Shown here piece after piece: positions 26,101 to 36,051 of a stretch of 64,000 bases of DNA (positions are counted from its first letter, which is position 1; each line of letters begins with the position of its first letter). The DNA is from Branchiostoma lanceolatum (taxonomy: Eukaryota > Chordata > Leptocardii > Amphioxiformes > Branchiostomatidae): positions 27,984,642 to 28,048,641 of the forward strand of contig NC_089722.1 of assembly GCF_035083965.1 (NCBI RefSeq), given 5' to 3'. The notes under the pieces are model-generated. The model was not told the origin of the DNA and did no database searches. It saw only the letters and a program-made list of their open reading frames with translations. The translations under genes and the position numbers were made by a program.

Positions 26101-28043
26101 TGCTCCGTATTCGAGGTGAGGCCTCACAACGGATTTGTATAGAGTTACGAACATGACATTGTCGATGTGTGAGAATGTTCTCCAGAGCAAACCTGCCATT
26201 TTGTTGGCTTTAGATACGGCCAAAGTCACATGCTTCTCAAAAGACAGGTCACGGTCTGTAGTGATCCCTACTAGTAGGTCTTTCTCGTGGCTACTGGACT
26301 CGAGATAAACTGATTTACTAGTGTGATCCATCATATGGTATGTGAAGTCAGGGTGTTTAGAGCCGATTCGGAGCACCGTGCATTTACTTGGGTGAAACTT
26401 GAGCTGCCAAGATATGGCCCATTCTTGAAGACGGCTTAAGTCATCTTGAAGTAGTTGGCACTCCATGGGTTCACACACTGTGCGGTATAACTTGGTGTCA
26501 TCGGCAAAAAGTTTCAGCTTGCTGCTCACAACTTCCGGCATGTCATTGACAAAGAGTGTAAATAAGACTGGCCCCAGGACACTACCCTGGGGGACTCCAC
26601 TGGTCACTGGCGCCCACGACGACCTAGCCCCGTTCACGCACACTCTTTGCTTCCGTTCGTTGAGAAAAGAGCCAATCCACTGTAGTAGTTGCCCTTTGAT
26701 GCCGTAGCTTTCAATTTTAGCAATTAGGCGTTTGATTGGCACAGAATCAAACGCTTTCTGAAAGTCTAGGTAAATACTGTCCACGGGTTTGTCATCGTCT
26801 AGCCATTCCGTCCATTCATCTAGACACTCAAGTAGTTGAGTAGTGGTGGATCTTCCAGGCAAGAATCCGTGCTGGTGCACTGTAAACAAGTTATTGTTCC
26901 TCATGTGGTTTACAACTGCATCTCTGATCATACTTTCCATGACTTTACCAGCGACGGACGTAAGGCTTACAGGTCTGTAATTGGACGGCTCTTTCTTGTT
27001 GCCTTTCTTGAAGATGGGTGTAATATCGCCCGTTTTCCATTCCTGTGGTAGCCTGCCTTCCCTGAGAGATTTGGTGAAAATGGCAGAGAGTGGTACAGAC
27101 AAGGGTGTTGCCAGTTCTTTCAGAACTCTGGGATGGATACCATCGGGACCCATAGCTTTGTTGTGGTTCAGGTTTTTGAGTTTGGTGCATACTTTGTCTG
27201 CAGATAAATCAATTTCTGTGAGTTCCTCATTGTACTGTCTGCTTGTTGTATCAGGAATACTGTCAACTTTTTCCTTAGTGAAGGTACTTATGAAGAATTT
27301 GTTAAGACTTTCTGCTTTCTCAGTGTCGGTTGTTGCTATAGATGTGCCGTCAACCAGCTCAGGAATTCTCTCACTAGTTTTTGACTTTCTCTTCACATAC
27401 TTCCAGAAGAGTTTAGTGTTCTCTTTTATGTTTTTTGCCATTTGCTTCTCGTAGTCCTTTACCGATTTTCTAGCCATCCATCTTGCCTGGTTTCTTGCCT
27501 TGGTGTATTTTAAGTAGTCTTCATGGTGTTTAGTTGCAGTGTACCTCTTCCATGCCTTTTGCTTTTTATTAAGTTTATTAATTGTTTCTCTATTCTTCCA
27601 GGGTAGCTCGTTCTTCTTTTTGTACGATTTCCTGGGTATGTGTTCCTGCACAGCGGCTCTAACAGTATTGGAGACAAATGTCCAGCTTTGTTCAATGTCT
27701 TTGTCTTGTCTTGGATAAACGGTATGTGCTTTTACTGCAATCCAAAAGGCCCAACTAGCCTATACTGCCTTAGACAAATCTAGCCTAGCCTAGCTACTGG
27801 TGCACATGTACATGTGCATGCGTGCTTTGCCCCCCTCCCCCTAATTTTCTGACATACAACGGAGAGATTTCTCTCATGAAAAACCTTACAAAGTCAAAAC
27901 ACAAATGATTGATTAAGCAGACATTACAACACAACCATCCTTGTTACCTGAGAACGTTCAGCGTCTTTCCTGAAGCGTTTAGTGTCGAATTTTGCTCCGA
28001 TTCCGAGCTTACGGAAAAGTTGTAACTCCTCCGGCGCAGCCAT
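8118..28043 (-). CDS. DDX52: ATP-dependent RNA helicase DDX52 (Rok1 orthologue), 15 exons
   Basis: DEAD-box helicase; yeast Rok1 and human DDX52 act in nucleolar 18S pre-rRNA processing. Coding exons in transcript order: 28043-27948, 25149-24894, 24532-24378, 23658-23473, 23150-23007, 22743-22632, 21921-21849, 20983-20780, 20467-20377, 19852-19730, 16489-16339, 15321-15246, 11159-11088, 10114-10022, 8415-8118. All junctions are GT-AG and in phase, giving 709 residues. Motifs: Q motif about 214-226, Walker A APTGSGKT 239-246, PTREL 272-276, TTPNR 321-325, DESD 348-351 (the family's variant of DEAD), SAT 383-385, GRGID 503-507, HRIGRTGR 528-535. Residues 140-155 are a Lys-rich run. The C terminus is a long basic Ser/Asn/Lys tail encoded by the last exon, making the protein about 110 residues longer than human DDX52 (about 599). 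It is divergent from MRPL16, 294 bp away. Confidence 0.95.
9230..9431. mobile_element. CTGTAAATGCA-family MITE, copy A (DDX52 intron 14)
   Basis: About 200 bp starting near ACTGTAATGCAGAAATG and ending TACAGTA, with inner GCGAACTTAAA and CACCACGAAC blocks. It matches copies at 12351, 22396, 24570 and 57566. TA is found at both ends, consistent with a 2-bp TA duplication. No coding capacity. Confidence 0.75.
11165..12118 (+). mobile_element. LINE 3' end, interrupted by a SINE (DDX52 intron 12)
   Basis: The frame around 11201-11476 encodes the motif [11 protein letters not shown] followed by a Tyr/Arg-containing stretch, the Cys/His pattern seen at the C terminus of many non-LTR retrotransposon polyproteins. 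An AT-rich 3' UTR follows to an (ATTC)n tail at about 12096-12116. A tRNA-derived SINE splits it at 11590-11877. It is antisense to DDX52 and heavily 5'-truncated. Confidence 0.72.
11590..11877 (-). mobile_element. tRNA-derived SINE with 10-bp target duplication, nested in LINE
   Basis: Read on the minus strand it begins with a tRNA-like head: an A-box-like GGCCGAGTGG and a B box GAGTTCGAACC, with TGC in the anticodon-like position (tRNA-Ala-like), followed by a unique body and a T-rich tail at 11591-11601 (A-run on the plus strand). The 10-bp GTAGCGTTAT flanks it at 11580-11589 and 11878-11887. Related copies lie at 29401-29687, about 44330-44500 and about 56945-57360. Confidence 0.85.
12351..12554. 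mobile_element. CTGTAAATGCA-family MITE, copy B (DDX52 intron 12)
   Basis: About 204 bp, from CTACTGCAGAAATGTTCGC to CATTTACAGTA. Internal blocks GCGAACTCAAAACC and CACCGCGAACAC match the other copies. A further fragment of the family is at about 13338-13370. Confidence 0.78.
13281..13310. repeat. (GTAG)n microsatellite
   Basis: Seven or so tandem GTAG tetramers inside DDX52 intron 12. Confidence 0.9.
14514..14953. mobile_element. hAT-like non-autonomous element with 8-bp target duplication
   Basis: 440 bp starting TAGAGCTGTGTACC and ending GGTACACAGCTCTA, a perfect 14-bp terminal inverted repeat. Flanked by the exact 8-bp repeat CTTCTGAC at 14506-14513 and 14954-14961. The end TAGAG fits the hAT terminal consensus YARNG. 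The interior is full of AGGTACAGGT-type palindromes and has no transposase. It lies in DDX52 intron 12. Degraded relatives are at about 16698-17020, 19655 and 32620-32665. Confidence 0.88.
15360..15800 (+). mobile_element. LINE 3'-terminal fragment (DDX52 intron 11)
   Basis: The frame ending at 15552 encodes a tail with WNSLPPDTR and FKRLLK before the stop, the typical C terminus of L2/CR1-like reverse transcriptase polyproteins. A 3' UTR follows and ends in an A-rich AAACAAAC tail near 15780-15798. It is antisense to DDX52 and 5'-truncated just after exon 12. Confidence 0.75.
16698..17020. mobile_element. Degraded relative of the 14514-14953 element
   Basis: Contains GTGCTGTGTACCTAAATG near 16703 and TATTTTGGACCTGTACC near 17000, both matching internal or terminal parts of the hAT-like element at 14514. 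The far end and duplication are not visible. Confidence 0.5.
18110..18320. repeat. 47-bp perfect inverted repeat, 117-bp spacer (DDX52 intron 10)
   Basis: Arms 18110-18156 and 18274-18320 are exact reverse complements, and pairing continues inward with one mismatch for about 8 more bases. No flanking direct repeat was seen, so a transposon origin is possible but unproven. In the pre-mRNA this would form a long stem. Confidence 0.8.
20603..20719. mobile_element. hAT-like MITE with 8-bp target duplication (DDX52 intron 8)
   Basis: 117 bp starting TAACTTTCCAAGCAGAGG and ending CTCTGCTTGGAGAGTA, flanked by the 8-bp repeat AAGATAAC at 20595-20602 and 20720-20727. Termini and the inner AAAAACCAGCCG block match the fold-back element at 39524-39710, so both are one family; this copy is diverged and asymmetric. 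Confidence 0.85.
20999..21310. repeat. 50/56-bp minisatellite next to DDX52 exon 8 acceptor
   Basis: About six units; the landmark ATAACTGCC or a variant recurs at 21021, 21071, 21127, 21183, 21233 and about 21283, so units are 50 or 56 bp, the difference being one extra TGTATC hexamer. The array ends about 15 bp from the exon 8 acceptor, so the branch point must lie within or beyond it. It produces repetitive open frames on the minus strand that run into the helicase exon and are not real N termini. Confidence 0.9.
22396..22608. mobile_element. CTGTAAATGCA-family MITE, copy C (DDX52 intron 6)
   Basis: About 213 bp, from TACTGTAAATGCAGAAATG to TTGCATTTACAGTA, the clearest terminal inverted repeats of the family. 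TA flanks both CTGTAAATGCA ends. It sits only 24 bp beyond the donor of exon 6. Confidence 0.88.
24232..24295. repeat. 27-bp perfect hairpin (DDX52 intron 3)
   Basis: Arms 24232-24258 and 24269-24295 are exact reverse complements around a 10-base loop. No target duplication was recognised. It would fold as a strong stem-loop in the transcript. Confidence 0.85.
24570..24778. mobile_element. CTGTAAATGCA-family MITE, copy D (DDX52 intron 2)
   Basis: About 209 bp from TACTGTAAATGCATTTAAG to TTTCTGCATTTACACT, in the opposite orientation to copy C: the GTGGTTTTAA and GCGGTGGTTTT blocks appear as complements of those in copy C. Confidence 0.82.
25551..27760 (-). mobile_element. 5'-truncated non-LTR retrotransposon (CR1/L2-like) in DDX52 intron 1
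   Basis: LINE fragment in the same orientation as DDX52. Its only recognisable product is a reverse transcriptase frame (25630-27651); the endonuclease is missing, so it is 5'-truncated. The 3' end is a pentamer simple repeat, (CTACT)n on the coding strand at 25551-25570, as in LINEs that end in microsatellites. The frame continues upstream of 27651 to a stop near 27770; the exact 5' edge is uncertain and no target duplication was found. Confidence 0.88.
25630..27651 (-). CDS. Reverse transcriptase of the intronic LINE
   Basis: 673-residue uninterrupted frame. RT domain spans about residues 165-390: [12 protein letters not shown] at 167-178, DFQKAFDS at 296-303, [11 protein letters not shown] at 351-361, and the catalytic FADD at 382-385. 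After it comes a domain with [11 protein letters not shown] and a Leu/Arg-rich stretch, typical of CR1/L2-type LINEs, then a WWNRLPEEV tail. The N-terminal 100 residues are a Lys-rich linker that in complete elements follows the endonuclease. Absence of stops suggests a recent insertion. It is a retrotransposon product, not part of DDX52. Confidence 0.93.
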   Translation of the reverse strand: MQEHIPRKSYKKKNELPWKNRETINKLNKKQKAWKRYTATKHHEDYLKYTKARNQARWMARKSVKDYEKQMAKNIKENTKLFWKYVKRKSKTSERIPELVDGTSIATTDTEKAESLNKFFISTFTKEKVDSIPDTTSRQYNEELTEIDLSADKVCTKLKNLNHNKAMGPDGIHPRVLKELATPLSVPLSAIFTKSLREGRLPQEWKTGDITPIFKKGNKKEPSNYRPVSLTSVAGKVMESMIRDAVVNHMRNNNLFTVHQHGFLPGRSTTTQLLECLDEWTEWLDDDKPVDSIYLDFQKAFDSVPIKRLIAKIESYGIKGQLLQWIGSFLNERKQRVCVNGARSSWAPVTSGVPQGSVLGPVLFTLFVNDMPEVVSSKLKLFADDTKLYRTVCEPMECQLLQDDLSRLQEWAISWQLKFHPSKCTVLRIGSKHPDFTYHMMDHTSKSVYLESSSHEKDLLVGITTDRDLSFEKHVTLAVSKANKMAGLLWRTFSHIDNVMFVTLYKSVVRPHLEYGAPIWSPGTWKMVDMVENVQRRATKRVPGLRDLTYQERLRTLKLPTLLYRRLRGDLINTFKYAHGLFDTAPCIPEIQSEARTRGHSLRLTRTFTKTNRRLLFFKHRVVPWWNRLPEEVINAPSVNAFKARFDRYMEVHPVKYNHRALEHPHKPTMTVE

Positions 28044-28337
28044 CTTGGATTGAACCAATTGAGAATAGGGAAAAGAAATTGTAGAAATATTTTTGTGCAT
28101 CTATAAGTGCATCGAAACTACGGCTTTTGTAAACTTTATAGCATTAATATTGTTATGTAAAATATGGGTACTCACACTATTATGTAGAAGACTTTATTAT
28201 ATTTAGATGGTTTTAAAAAGCATAAAAGTACTCAACACAGATTCCCCGTTTGTAGTGTACCCGTCCAATGTTGGGATTGAAAATGAAAATGGAGGATTTG
28301 GTTGTGAAACGTGCGTGAAGTTTTTGAAGCCGACACG
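28044..28337. promoter_or_regulatory. Bidirectional promoter between DDX52 and MRPL16
   Basis: 294 bp separate the two start codons, transcribed outward, so both genes almost certainly share this promoter. The DDX52 start codon sits in CAAGATGGCTGC, which resembles a YY1 site; this motif commonly overlaps start sites of housekeeping genes. No TATA box is positioned convincingly. Confidence 0.6.
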
Positions 28338-30449
28338 ATGTCTCTTTTCTTGCAAAGAGTTGGAAACCACGTTGGTCTAAGGACATCTAGGTTGTGTTTG
28401 ATTCAATCTCACCATATAACAGGTGAGTATTTGTTCCTAGATCAATCCGATATGGCAAGGTTAACGTTGGAGAAAAGTGGGGAGGGGGGCATATGGGTGC
28501 TTCGACCTTTACATGAGTAGAGTAGTGAGTATCTCGCCCCAGATAATGTTGAAACCGACAGCTTTACACTTATTTTACCTTCAGAAGAAGCCTGGTAATT
28601 TTTTGGGGGAAAATGAGGTATTTCAATGCCTTATGCTATTTTTCATATCACTGCCCAGTACTATACTTTTTACTCTACTATACTTTTTTTTACTCTACTA
28701 TACTTTTTTTTTCGAAACCAAGGCCACCTACTTACCTTGATACGGATACCGCTTGCAGGATAGAAGGCGTCTGCCTGTTGTGTCCTGATCTTCTGTCTTC
28801 TTAATGTATTCCCCTTTACACTTGAACTTTGCAGCAAGGCAAGTCTGCCCGCCAGTGTGTGTACTTTCTGCTGGACTGAAGAACTTCCCCATTCCTAGGA
28901 ACTATGACCGTGAGTATCTCACAGAAACAGATTATTTTCTAGTAATTCTACATAACGTTTATGTAAATTAATCTTCTGTATGACTATGATGTACAGATCA
29001 ATATTTTTCTCACAAAACCTCTGGAATGCATTTATTTAGCAAGCACTCTGCCAAACTACAAGAATACACATGTGTTGTTGTTTTTAAAACTTTTCACAAC
29101 TTACGTATATTGATTAATTGCTTTCTCCACTGTAGATGTTGAGATACCCGAGCAGTCTAAGCTGAAGTTCTACCAGAGAACCCCAGACCTGGTAAAGCAT
29201 GTGAGAGAACCCAGGGGCATCAAGATGCTGCGGGGGCCAGCAGATCCTGAACAAACTGTTTTGATTGGCAAACAGTACGGGATCAAGGTATGGCACTGTT
29301 CAGTGTTGGCGTACATGTACACAATCAGAATGTTTACCGGTATATCAACAAAACAAAGTATAATACAGGGATTCAACTACATAAATAGCCAAAGTCATTA
29401 AAGTTAAGGTGACCCGGGCATCCTGAAAAGACGCATAGGGGTGGCACCCATCTCCATTTCTATAGCCCTTGGGCCACACACATTTGTGCAAGTCACTACA
29501 GCAGGGGGCTGATCAACTGGTAGTGATGTGTGTGTTTAACTACCATACTCTTTCCCAAATGCTGAGTGCTAAGCAGAGAACGCAATATGTACCATTTTTA
29601 AAGTCTTTGGTATGACCCGGCCAGGGTTTTAACTCACGACCTACCCGTGTACAAGGCAAACACTCTACCAACTAGGCCATTGCACTGGTCATTACTAGTA
29701 CTGTATTCTGAAGCAGGATTTTTACATATGATCCACTGCTGACCACATCTCTTATCTGCATAAAGACATCATTGACGACGTAATATAGCAGTGGTTTGTG
29801 GATTCACTGTAGCTGGAAATGCAGCTTCTTATGAAACGGAAAGGTAAATATTGTTTCTAATGTTTGCTTTATGGAGCATAAGATAGCTAGATTTTTATCT
29901 TAGCATACCAAGACTCATTGTTGGTCATATACATGTTCAAATAATAGGAAATAAAAACACCATCAAATCTTGTTTCTCCACCTACTGTAGGCTCTCTCTC
30001 CAGGACTTATGAGGTGGGGACACTTTGAGATGATTCGCCTCACCATCAACCGCCGCATGGACACCAAAACGATGTGGGCAAAATGGCGCATCGAGGCACC
30101 TTACAAGCCCCTGACCAAAAAAGGGCAAGGCCACCGCATGGGCGGCGGGAAGGGTGCGATCGACCACTACGTCACGCCGATAAAACAAGACCGCATGATT
30201 GTAGAAATGGGAGGGAAGATGGATTTTGAGGTGGTGTACCCCATGTTGAGGGAGATCGCACAGAAGTTACCCTTCCAAGCCAAGGTTGTGAGTCAGGAGA
30301 TGTTGGATGAGGAGGAGAAGGAGGAGACATGGAGGCAGGAGAACAACCAGAACGAGTTCACGTTCGAAGACGTGGTGAAAAAGAACATGATGGGATGTTG
30401 TCAATATATCAGTAAATATGACAGAGAGTGGTTTGGAAAATACAAGTAG
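28338..30449 (+). CDS. MRPL16: Mitochondrial large ribosomal subunit protein uL16m (MRPL16), 4 exons
   Basis: Structural protein of the mitoribosomal large subunit, near the peptidyl-transferase centre and tRNA sites. Coding exons 28338-28422, 28835-28909, 29136-29287 and 29991-30449 join in phase to 256 residues, close to human MRPL16 (251). The first exon encodes a short Arg/Ser/His-rich presequence without acidic residues, fitting mitochondrial import. The L16 signature is in exon 4: RWGHFEMIRLTINR about 112-125 and HRMGGGKGAIDHY about 152-164, which contacts rRNA. An acidic Glu-rich linker and NNQN segment follow near 206-220, as in vertebrate orthologues. A polyadenylation-like AATAAA lies near 30561. 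An upstream in-frame-looking start at 28311 is in another frame and not used. Confidence 0.95.
28661..28712. repeat. Three tandem TACTCTACTATACTTTT units (MRPL16 intron 1)
   Basis: The block ACTCTACTATAC followed by a T-run recurs about every 20 bp. Low-complexity, intronic. Confidence 0.7.
29401..29687 (-). mobile_element. tRNA-derived SINE (MRPL16 intron 3)
   Basis: Same family as 11590-11877. On the minus strand the head is GCAATGGCCTAGTTGGTAGAG with a decayed B box (GAGTTAAAACC), then the shared body. Flanked by GTCATTA at 29394-29400 and 29688-29694. Confidence 0.82.
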
Positions 30450-32244
30450 TCGCACTGGGTAGATTTTGTCTTTACACATAAAGATGAGGATGATAGTGAG
30501 ATAGATATATTTAGTATTGAAAAGGTCCATAATTACTGTTGCCATTCTTGAATGATGAGAATAAATTTGCTTATTCCAATCTTGCTTATTCGGTGTCTTA
30601 TTAGCCTCTTAGTTGCATAATGAGGATTATTTTACTGCTAGGACCTACTTTCCAATTAAAGACCCACTATGTAGTTTTAGGCCAATACAGAAAGTAGATT
30701 TTCCTACTGTTTCTTTGCATAGCAAGCTTGATCAACTCTATAGAATTGCTTACAGGTATTCAGGAAGGGAGGTTACAACATTACTGCACCATACAAACAA
30801 CTTTAAAAAAACTTTTATCCTCCATCCAAAACAACACACAGTGTGAAACTAACACATGGTCACACATGGCTTCTGTACTTCTTATCAGGCTGACCGCCCA
30901 GTGGGGTGCCTGTTTTATACAGTTAACCAGTTTCTGTAAAAAATCATCCTTACCGGAGTTCTTGCAGTTTTGAAGGGAAAATAACCACACTTTATTGATA
31001 CCCTTCAAAGTAGACTCTCTAGAATAAATTAATAGTTGCATTGTACCCTCTTGGAAAAAGATATGAGTGTTTCCAAAGAAGAAGGGCTTCATGGCATCTG
31101 GCAGTCTAAAGTGTGCCTAAGTGATTAGACCACCATGGGGGTCCTCCAGTGCACTGGGATGTTGTTGCTTATCTACTATTGAGGTGGTGTCCGGGAGTTT
31201 TTGTTTTGCTTTTGTACAGTTCACAAATACCAAAAATAGACGAAATAATGAAGAAAATATGCTGAAAAGGGGTTGTACATGTCAGTACCTGCCATTAACA
31301 TTAAGATTTGTTCACAAGCATATTTTCAAATTTTGCGCCAAAATCCTACATTGTGGGCCTTTAAAGATCAAAATAAACCTATGAGTAACTTTGAGAATCA
31401 TCCGCTTTAAATCCATGAAAAGACATACAAGGTATACCAAAGACACAGTTTTGCGCAGATACATACTTACACACACACACATGCATGTACATACACATTT
31501 ATACACACAAAAGCACATCAAAATCACATACACATGTAGTATACACGCTCAAATACACAAGTACACATACACTACATTAATCCATCACACACACATTCAA
31601 ACATGAATAAAAATTTGAATGGATATGGCAAGGATACACATATAATCTCTCAAAGTGTAATCACTTACTGAGGCCTATGTATATGGACAAAAAACTAACT
31701 AAAACCCATGGATACACAAATCTGTCTCAAAATAGTACTTACTGAGGCCTAGGATATAAAGTAAAAAATCCTTAAGGCCTTCTGCTTAAATTACATGCTC
31801 ACATAAACGAAACTTTTTCCCCTAATATTGTAATCCATAAACCCAAAGATTTTAAGAAGTACATGCAGATTTAATGTCAAACATATCACTTTCACATACA
31901 GAATTTGAAGAAGCATAGTTCTTTGTGCAGGCACAACCATTTATTACATCTGCAATTCAAACATGGTAACATGTACTAGTAACACAATTAATATTTCTTA
32001 CACAAGATTCTACCCTAAACCCAAATACAATGACAATCTAAAATTACTTTCCATAGGGTTTTATTCTTTATTCCCAGTGCTCATTTTACCAATCTTAAAT
32101 ATACACAGATAAAGTATGTACATATCCCTCAAAGCATGCTTGTAAACTAAAGTCACACATTACCAATAGTAACTGGTGTTTTAAGGGAGAAATCATATGA
32201 CAAGCATGTGGCAATCACATGTCAAGCATGTGATGACCACATGA
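30450..32244. other. Tail-to-tail spacer between MRPL16 and IFT22
   Basis: Holds both 3' UTRs and no supportable gene. A CA/CATA-rich patch lies at about 31464-31610. Short open frames at 30613-31384 have no splice signals or protein-like character. Confidence 0.5.
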
Positions 32245-35214
32245 TTAGCTGATGATGCTGAGCTCCTCCTTGTCTCTGTTGTCAGACATGGTGGACAGGA
32301 TGTTGGTCAAGAAGTTGGAGAACTCTTGTCTGACGGAGTCCCCATCCTCGTCTATATTGCTGTGGACAACGGTCACTTTGCTCAAAAGTGAGGCTGAAAA
32401 AGTTGTAATGATGAAAAAAATTCAGTTTAATCAACACAGTTTAATCACATCTGTTATGAATAGGGCTGCATACTATGGGGTACAGTTACGACATCACAAG
32501 AATCCTTTTGAACCAACTTAAAGCGTGAATGCCAAATTATGTACATGAATCTATATAGCCTGTAAAACCACTCGTCGGCGTCGTCAAAGCACACCATGAG
32601 CCAGTGCCGTATATTATATCTGTACCTAAACCTCATTACCAGTACTGTACCTGTACCTGATGCTACATTTAAGATGCAGTCCTAGAGATGAAAAGGCTAT
32701 AAAAATACTTTGACTATGGTAATTTCATTAACCAATATCTGTAAGTTTATTTCTATGCAGGACAGATATACTTCTTCTAAGTTTAGTACTGTAGGTCTGA
32801 AGTAGTTTTTGGTATGTACTTACACAGGTGGCCCCTTGCTTTGTCAGATGTAGAGGGTTTGTGGTGTGCGAAGGCCAGGCACTGGGAATCTTTCAAACCC
32901 TGCTGTGAGACAAAGTGGCTGTACCTGAAACAAAAAGGTCACAATGACAATTGAATAGTGATTAATAGGTCCTTTTTACAGCAGGCAAAATTGTTAATTT
33001 TTGAAATTTTAGTAAAATGTATGAAACACAAATACCAGTTGCCAAATAGCAAATTGTGGCGTTGAATGCCCAAATGGCTATGTTAGCGGACACAAAATCG
33101 AGAGGTCACCATTTCATAAAAAGAGAAAAAAGCGTACCATGTTTCCAGCTCCTTGTCGTGGTTGGGTTGATCAGGGTTAAAGACTAAGAGAACCCCGTTG
33201 GTCTCCAGTTGGATGGCCGGCCAGCACTGCTCAAACCTGATGGTAAAAAATGGTTAAAAAACAGAACCAAGAAAAGCTTATAGGAGGCCCAAAATCACCT
33301 CAACCTTTGTCTTTCCAGGAACTTAACGTTACCTGCATACCAAATATCTTTGCAATCCATCCATAGCTTTTTAAGTCATGCTGGTCAAAGTATGCAGAAG
33401 CTAGCCTGGGTGCCATCCTTTCACTACCGATACTACTATCAATACAGATAATAGGCTATACAGAAACAGGCACACAAGCCATAAATAGTACAGTAGTAGA
33501 AATAAGGTAAGACATCTTTTATTGGCAGATTAGTAAATACTAGTTCATTGTATATGTATCTTAACAATATCAGGGCAGATTTTATACATACTATTTGGAT
33601 ACATAGTTGAACTTTATGACATAAATATTGTAATTTGTAGTCTTACTTGTGATCTCCACTACAATCCCACAGTTCCACCTCAGCATTGACAGTTCTCCCT
33701 CCAACGTTGAGCCCATTGTTTTCAAACTCCAGAATCCTATATAAATGGAAAACATGTAACCTTTTATTTAGTTGTTTTTCAAAGGTTGCATGTTCTAATT
33801 TCAAAAGGTTTTAGCCATTGAAGTAGTGAAAAGAAGAGAAGTCAAGACGTTATGGGTCAAATATCTAGCAAGAATACCACAAGTTTTAACAACATGTTTG
33901 TTTGCTGCATAATAATCATGCACGCAACTGGTGTACGCGTAGCACACCAGTTTTGTACAACTTCAACTTAAGATACCCCCAAATAACCCCACAAGGGGCA
34001 AAGTAGGGGGGGAGGAGGTCCCAGGCTAAGGCGGGCAGGCCTCCAGCCTGTTGCAGAATGACTCAACGGTGGGAGCCATAACAACCGCGCCAGGCAGGGC
34101 ATTCCACTGGGGGATAGTTCGGGTACAGTGTAAGACCAGCCAGTAACGTTATAAGGTTGATCCACTCACACTGAGAAGGACCCCTGCTCAACATGTAGCT
34201 CTTTTTACGTCCCATTCAAGAGAACGTCCCTATAGCTAACGGAGGGTAGGTACTCACTTTCATCTGAATCAAGCTAATCGGAGTAAAGTGCCTTTCCCCA
34301 GGGCACCTCTATTAACAGTCATACACATAAGAATCAACTGGGCCGAACCGTCCTGGACCTGGGGCCGATTTGTCCTCGGCCTGGGGCCAAATCGTCCTGG
34401 ACCTGGGGCCAAACCGTCCTGGACTTGGGGTCGAAACGTCGGGGCCGAACTGTCCATGGGCCGAAATGTCCTGATACCATTCTGAATTTCTGAGTCAACA
34501 ACCCTAACCACAAGGCCTAGGCCACCATGCCACCAGCTGTAGTGTACAATTACAAACTCACCTGATCCCCTGTGTGGGCATGTAGTCCCCACTCATCTCT
34601 GTAGCATCAGCCAGGAAGTTGGATAGAACCGTCTTTCCGCTCTACATGGTAAAAACATTTAACGTTGATATTAATATTTAACGTTACATGCAAATCGTCA
34701 GCGTATTCAACAACAAACCCCACAAAATAATTTATCACATTTTCCCTTGAATCAAAATTTGCTTGACGAAAGGCAGTGACTATGCTGCTTAAACAATTGC
34801 CTAGTGCTTACTAATTTTTGTGGTAAGCATACGTATTTGCCAGATCGGCCAAAGGCTTCCTATCTCCATGGCGACAACGCCCCCCTCCCCCAAAAACGAG
34901 AGAGCTGGTCAAAAATGTTGACACTGTTTCCCGCGCTAATTAAGGACTCTGCTTACCAAAAATCCAAAGAAATGGTCAGATTAAGGGCAGGAAACTTTAA
35001 CGGTTACTGAAAACACTCCGTAAGATTGAAGACATTTTTGGCGCGTTCTTACCTCGCAGGGCCCGAGCACCAGAACTTTCACTTTGAACATCTCTGGAAT
35101 GTTTGACCTCTGACCGGACATCTTCACGTGACCGAGGACGGACCGTCTACCCGATCTCGTTCCCACGGGTTTCGGTTCGTCCCCATTGGGCGAGCGGTTT
35201 GCGGGTTCAGACAT
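32245..35214 (-). CDS. IFT22: Intraflagellar transport protein 22 (IFT22/RABL5), 6 coding exons
   Basis: Small Rab-like GTPase subunit of the IFT-B complex, which moves cargo in cilia. Coding exons in transcript order: 35214-35053, 34641-34562, 33736-33647, 33236-33138, 32924-32824, 32393-32245; all are in phase and total 226 residues. P-loop GPCESGKT at 51-58; WDCSGD stands where other GTPases have WDTAGQ, and HHKP replaces NKxD, both as in human RABL5. The C terminus MSDNRDKEELSIIS closely resembles the vertebrate one. Human IFT22 (185 residues) starts at the Met corresponding to residue 42 (MFKVKVLVLGPCE), so the first 41 residues are either a real extension or in-frame leader. The frame stays open back to an acceptor at 35229-35230, implying an upstream exon. 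Confidence 0.94.
34349..34460. repeat. 22-bp minisatellite (IFT22 intron 2)
   Basis: CGTCCTGGACCTGGGGCC-type units start at 34349, 34371, 34393, 34415 and 34437, exactly 22 bp apart; the last is degenerate. Confidence 0.85.
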
Positions 35215-36051
35215 ATCACTCAGCTTTGCTGTAAGAACAAATCATAAACATGACTTAAGATTATAAATGCGAGCCACAGGACATCGATAAAAACTGAAAA
35301 ACAGATATTGGCCAATAGACTTGCAGTTCTAACATTTACTGCTAGATGTCGTTGATGCACTGAAGCGTATTGTTACCTGAAGCCTATTGTAGATATGAGT
35401 ACATTTATACCCATCTGAATCAAATATGAGCTAAATTCACAAGCCTTTTGCAGAGTAGAAGCAGCTGAATAGCAGGCATAGGTAAACACAGAAACATACC
35501 GATATTGAATGCCTTGAATACCATCTTCGGGAAGGAAGGCTACTCGACTCCAGGCCTTTCTTCCCAGGTCATTCATATTGATTCGTCTATGTTATAAGAA
35601 TTGCAATGGCCATAGAAAATATTAATTTCTGAAATCTTTTGTGAATTGTATCTAACTTTGCATTTATAAAAGGATTGTTCCAGCCCAAAGGAGGTCGTTG
35701 GATAAAAGTGTGTCGGTCGTATACAAGCTATTCAAACAAACCTAACACAAGTTCGGAGACCTCATGAAATATTCTAAGCATGCAAAGTACAAATAGATGT
35801 ACATCATCTATGCATGATTATGTACATCTTTAAGTATATAAATTCCTAAACTTACACGTATTCGTTTTTCGTGCTTCCCTAACTCCACTTTACTGACTTC
35901 AATGCTTACTTCAATTTTTTTCTGCGAAAAAAAGCGCCACTCTCTTAATCAGCGTTGTAAAAAAGAATTTCATAACAGGAATCTTTCCAATGAGATTTAT
36001 CTTTCTTCCTTGCCTTTAATGGCCACGATCTTGATGACGACCATTCTGGCA

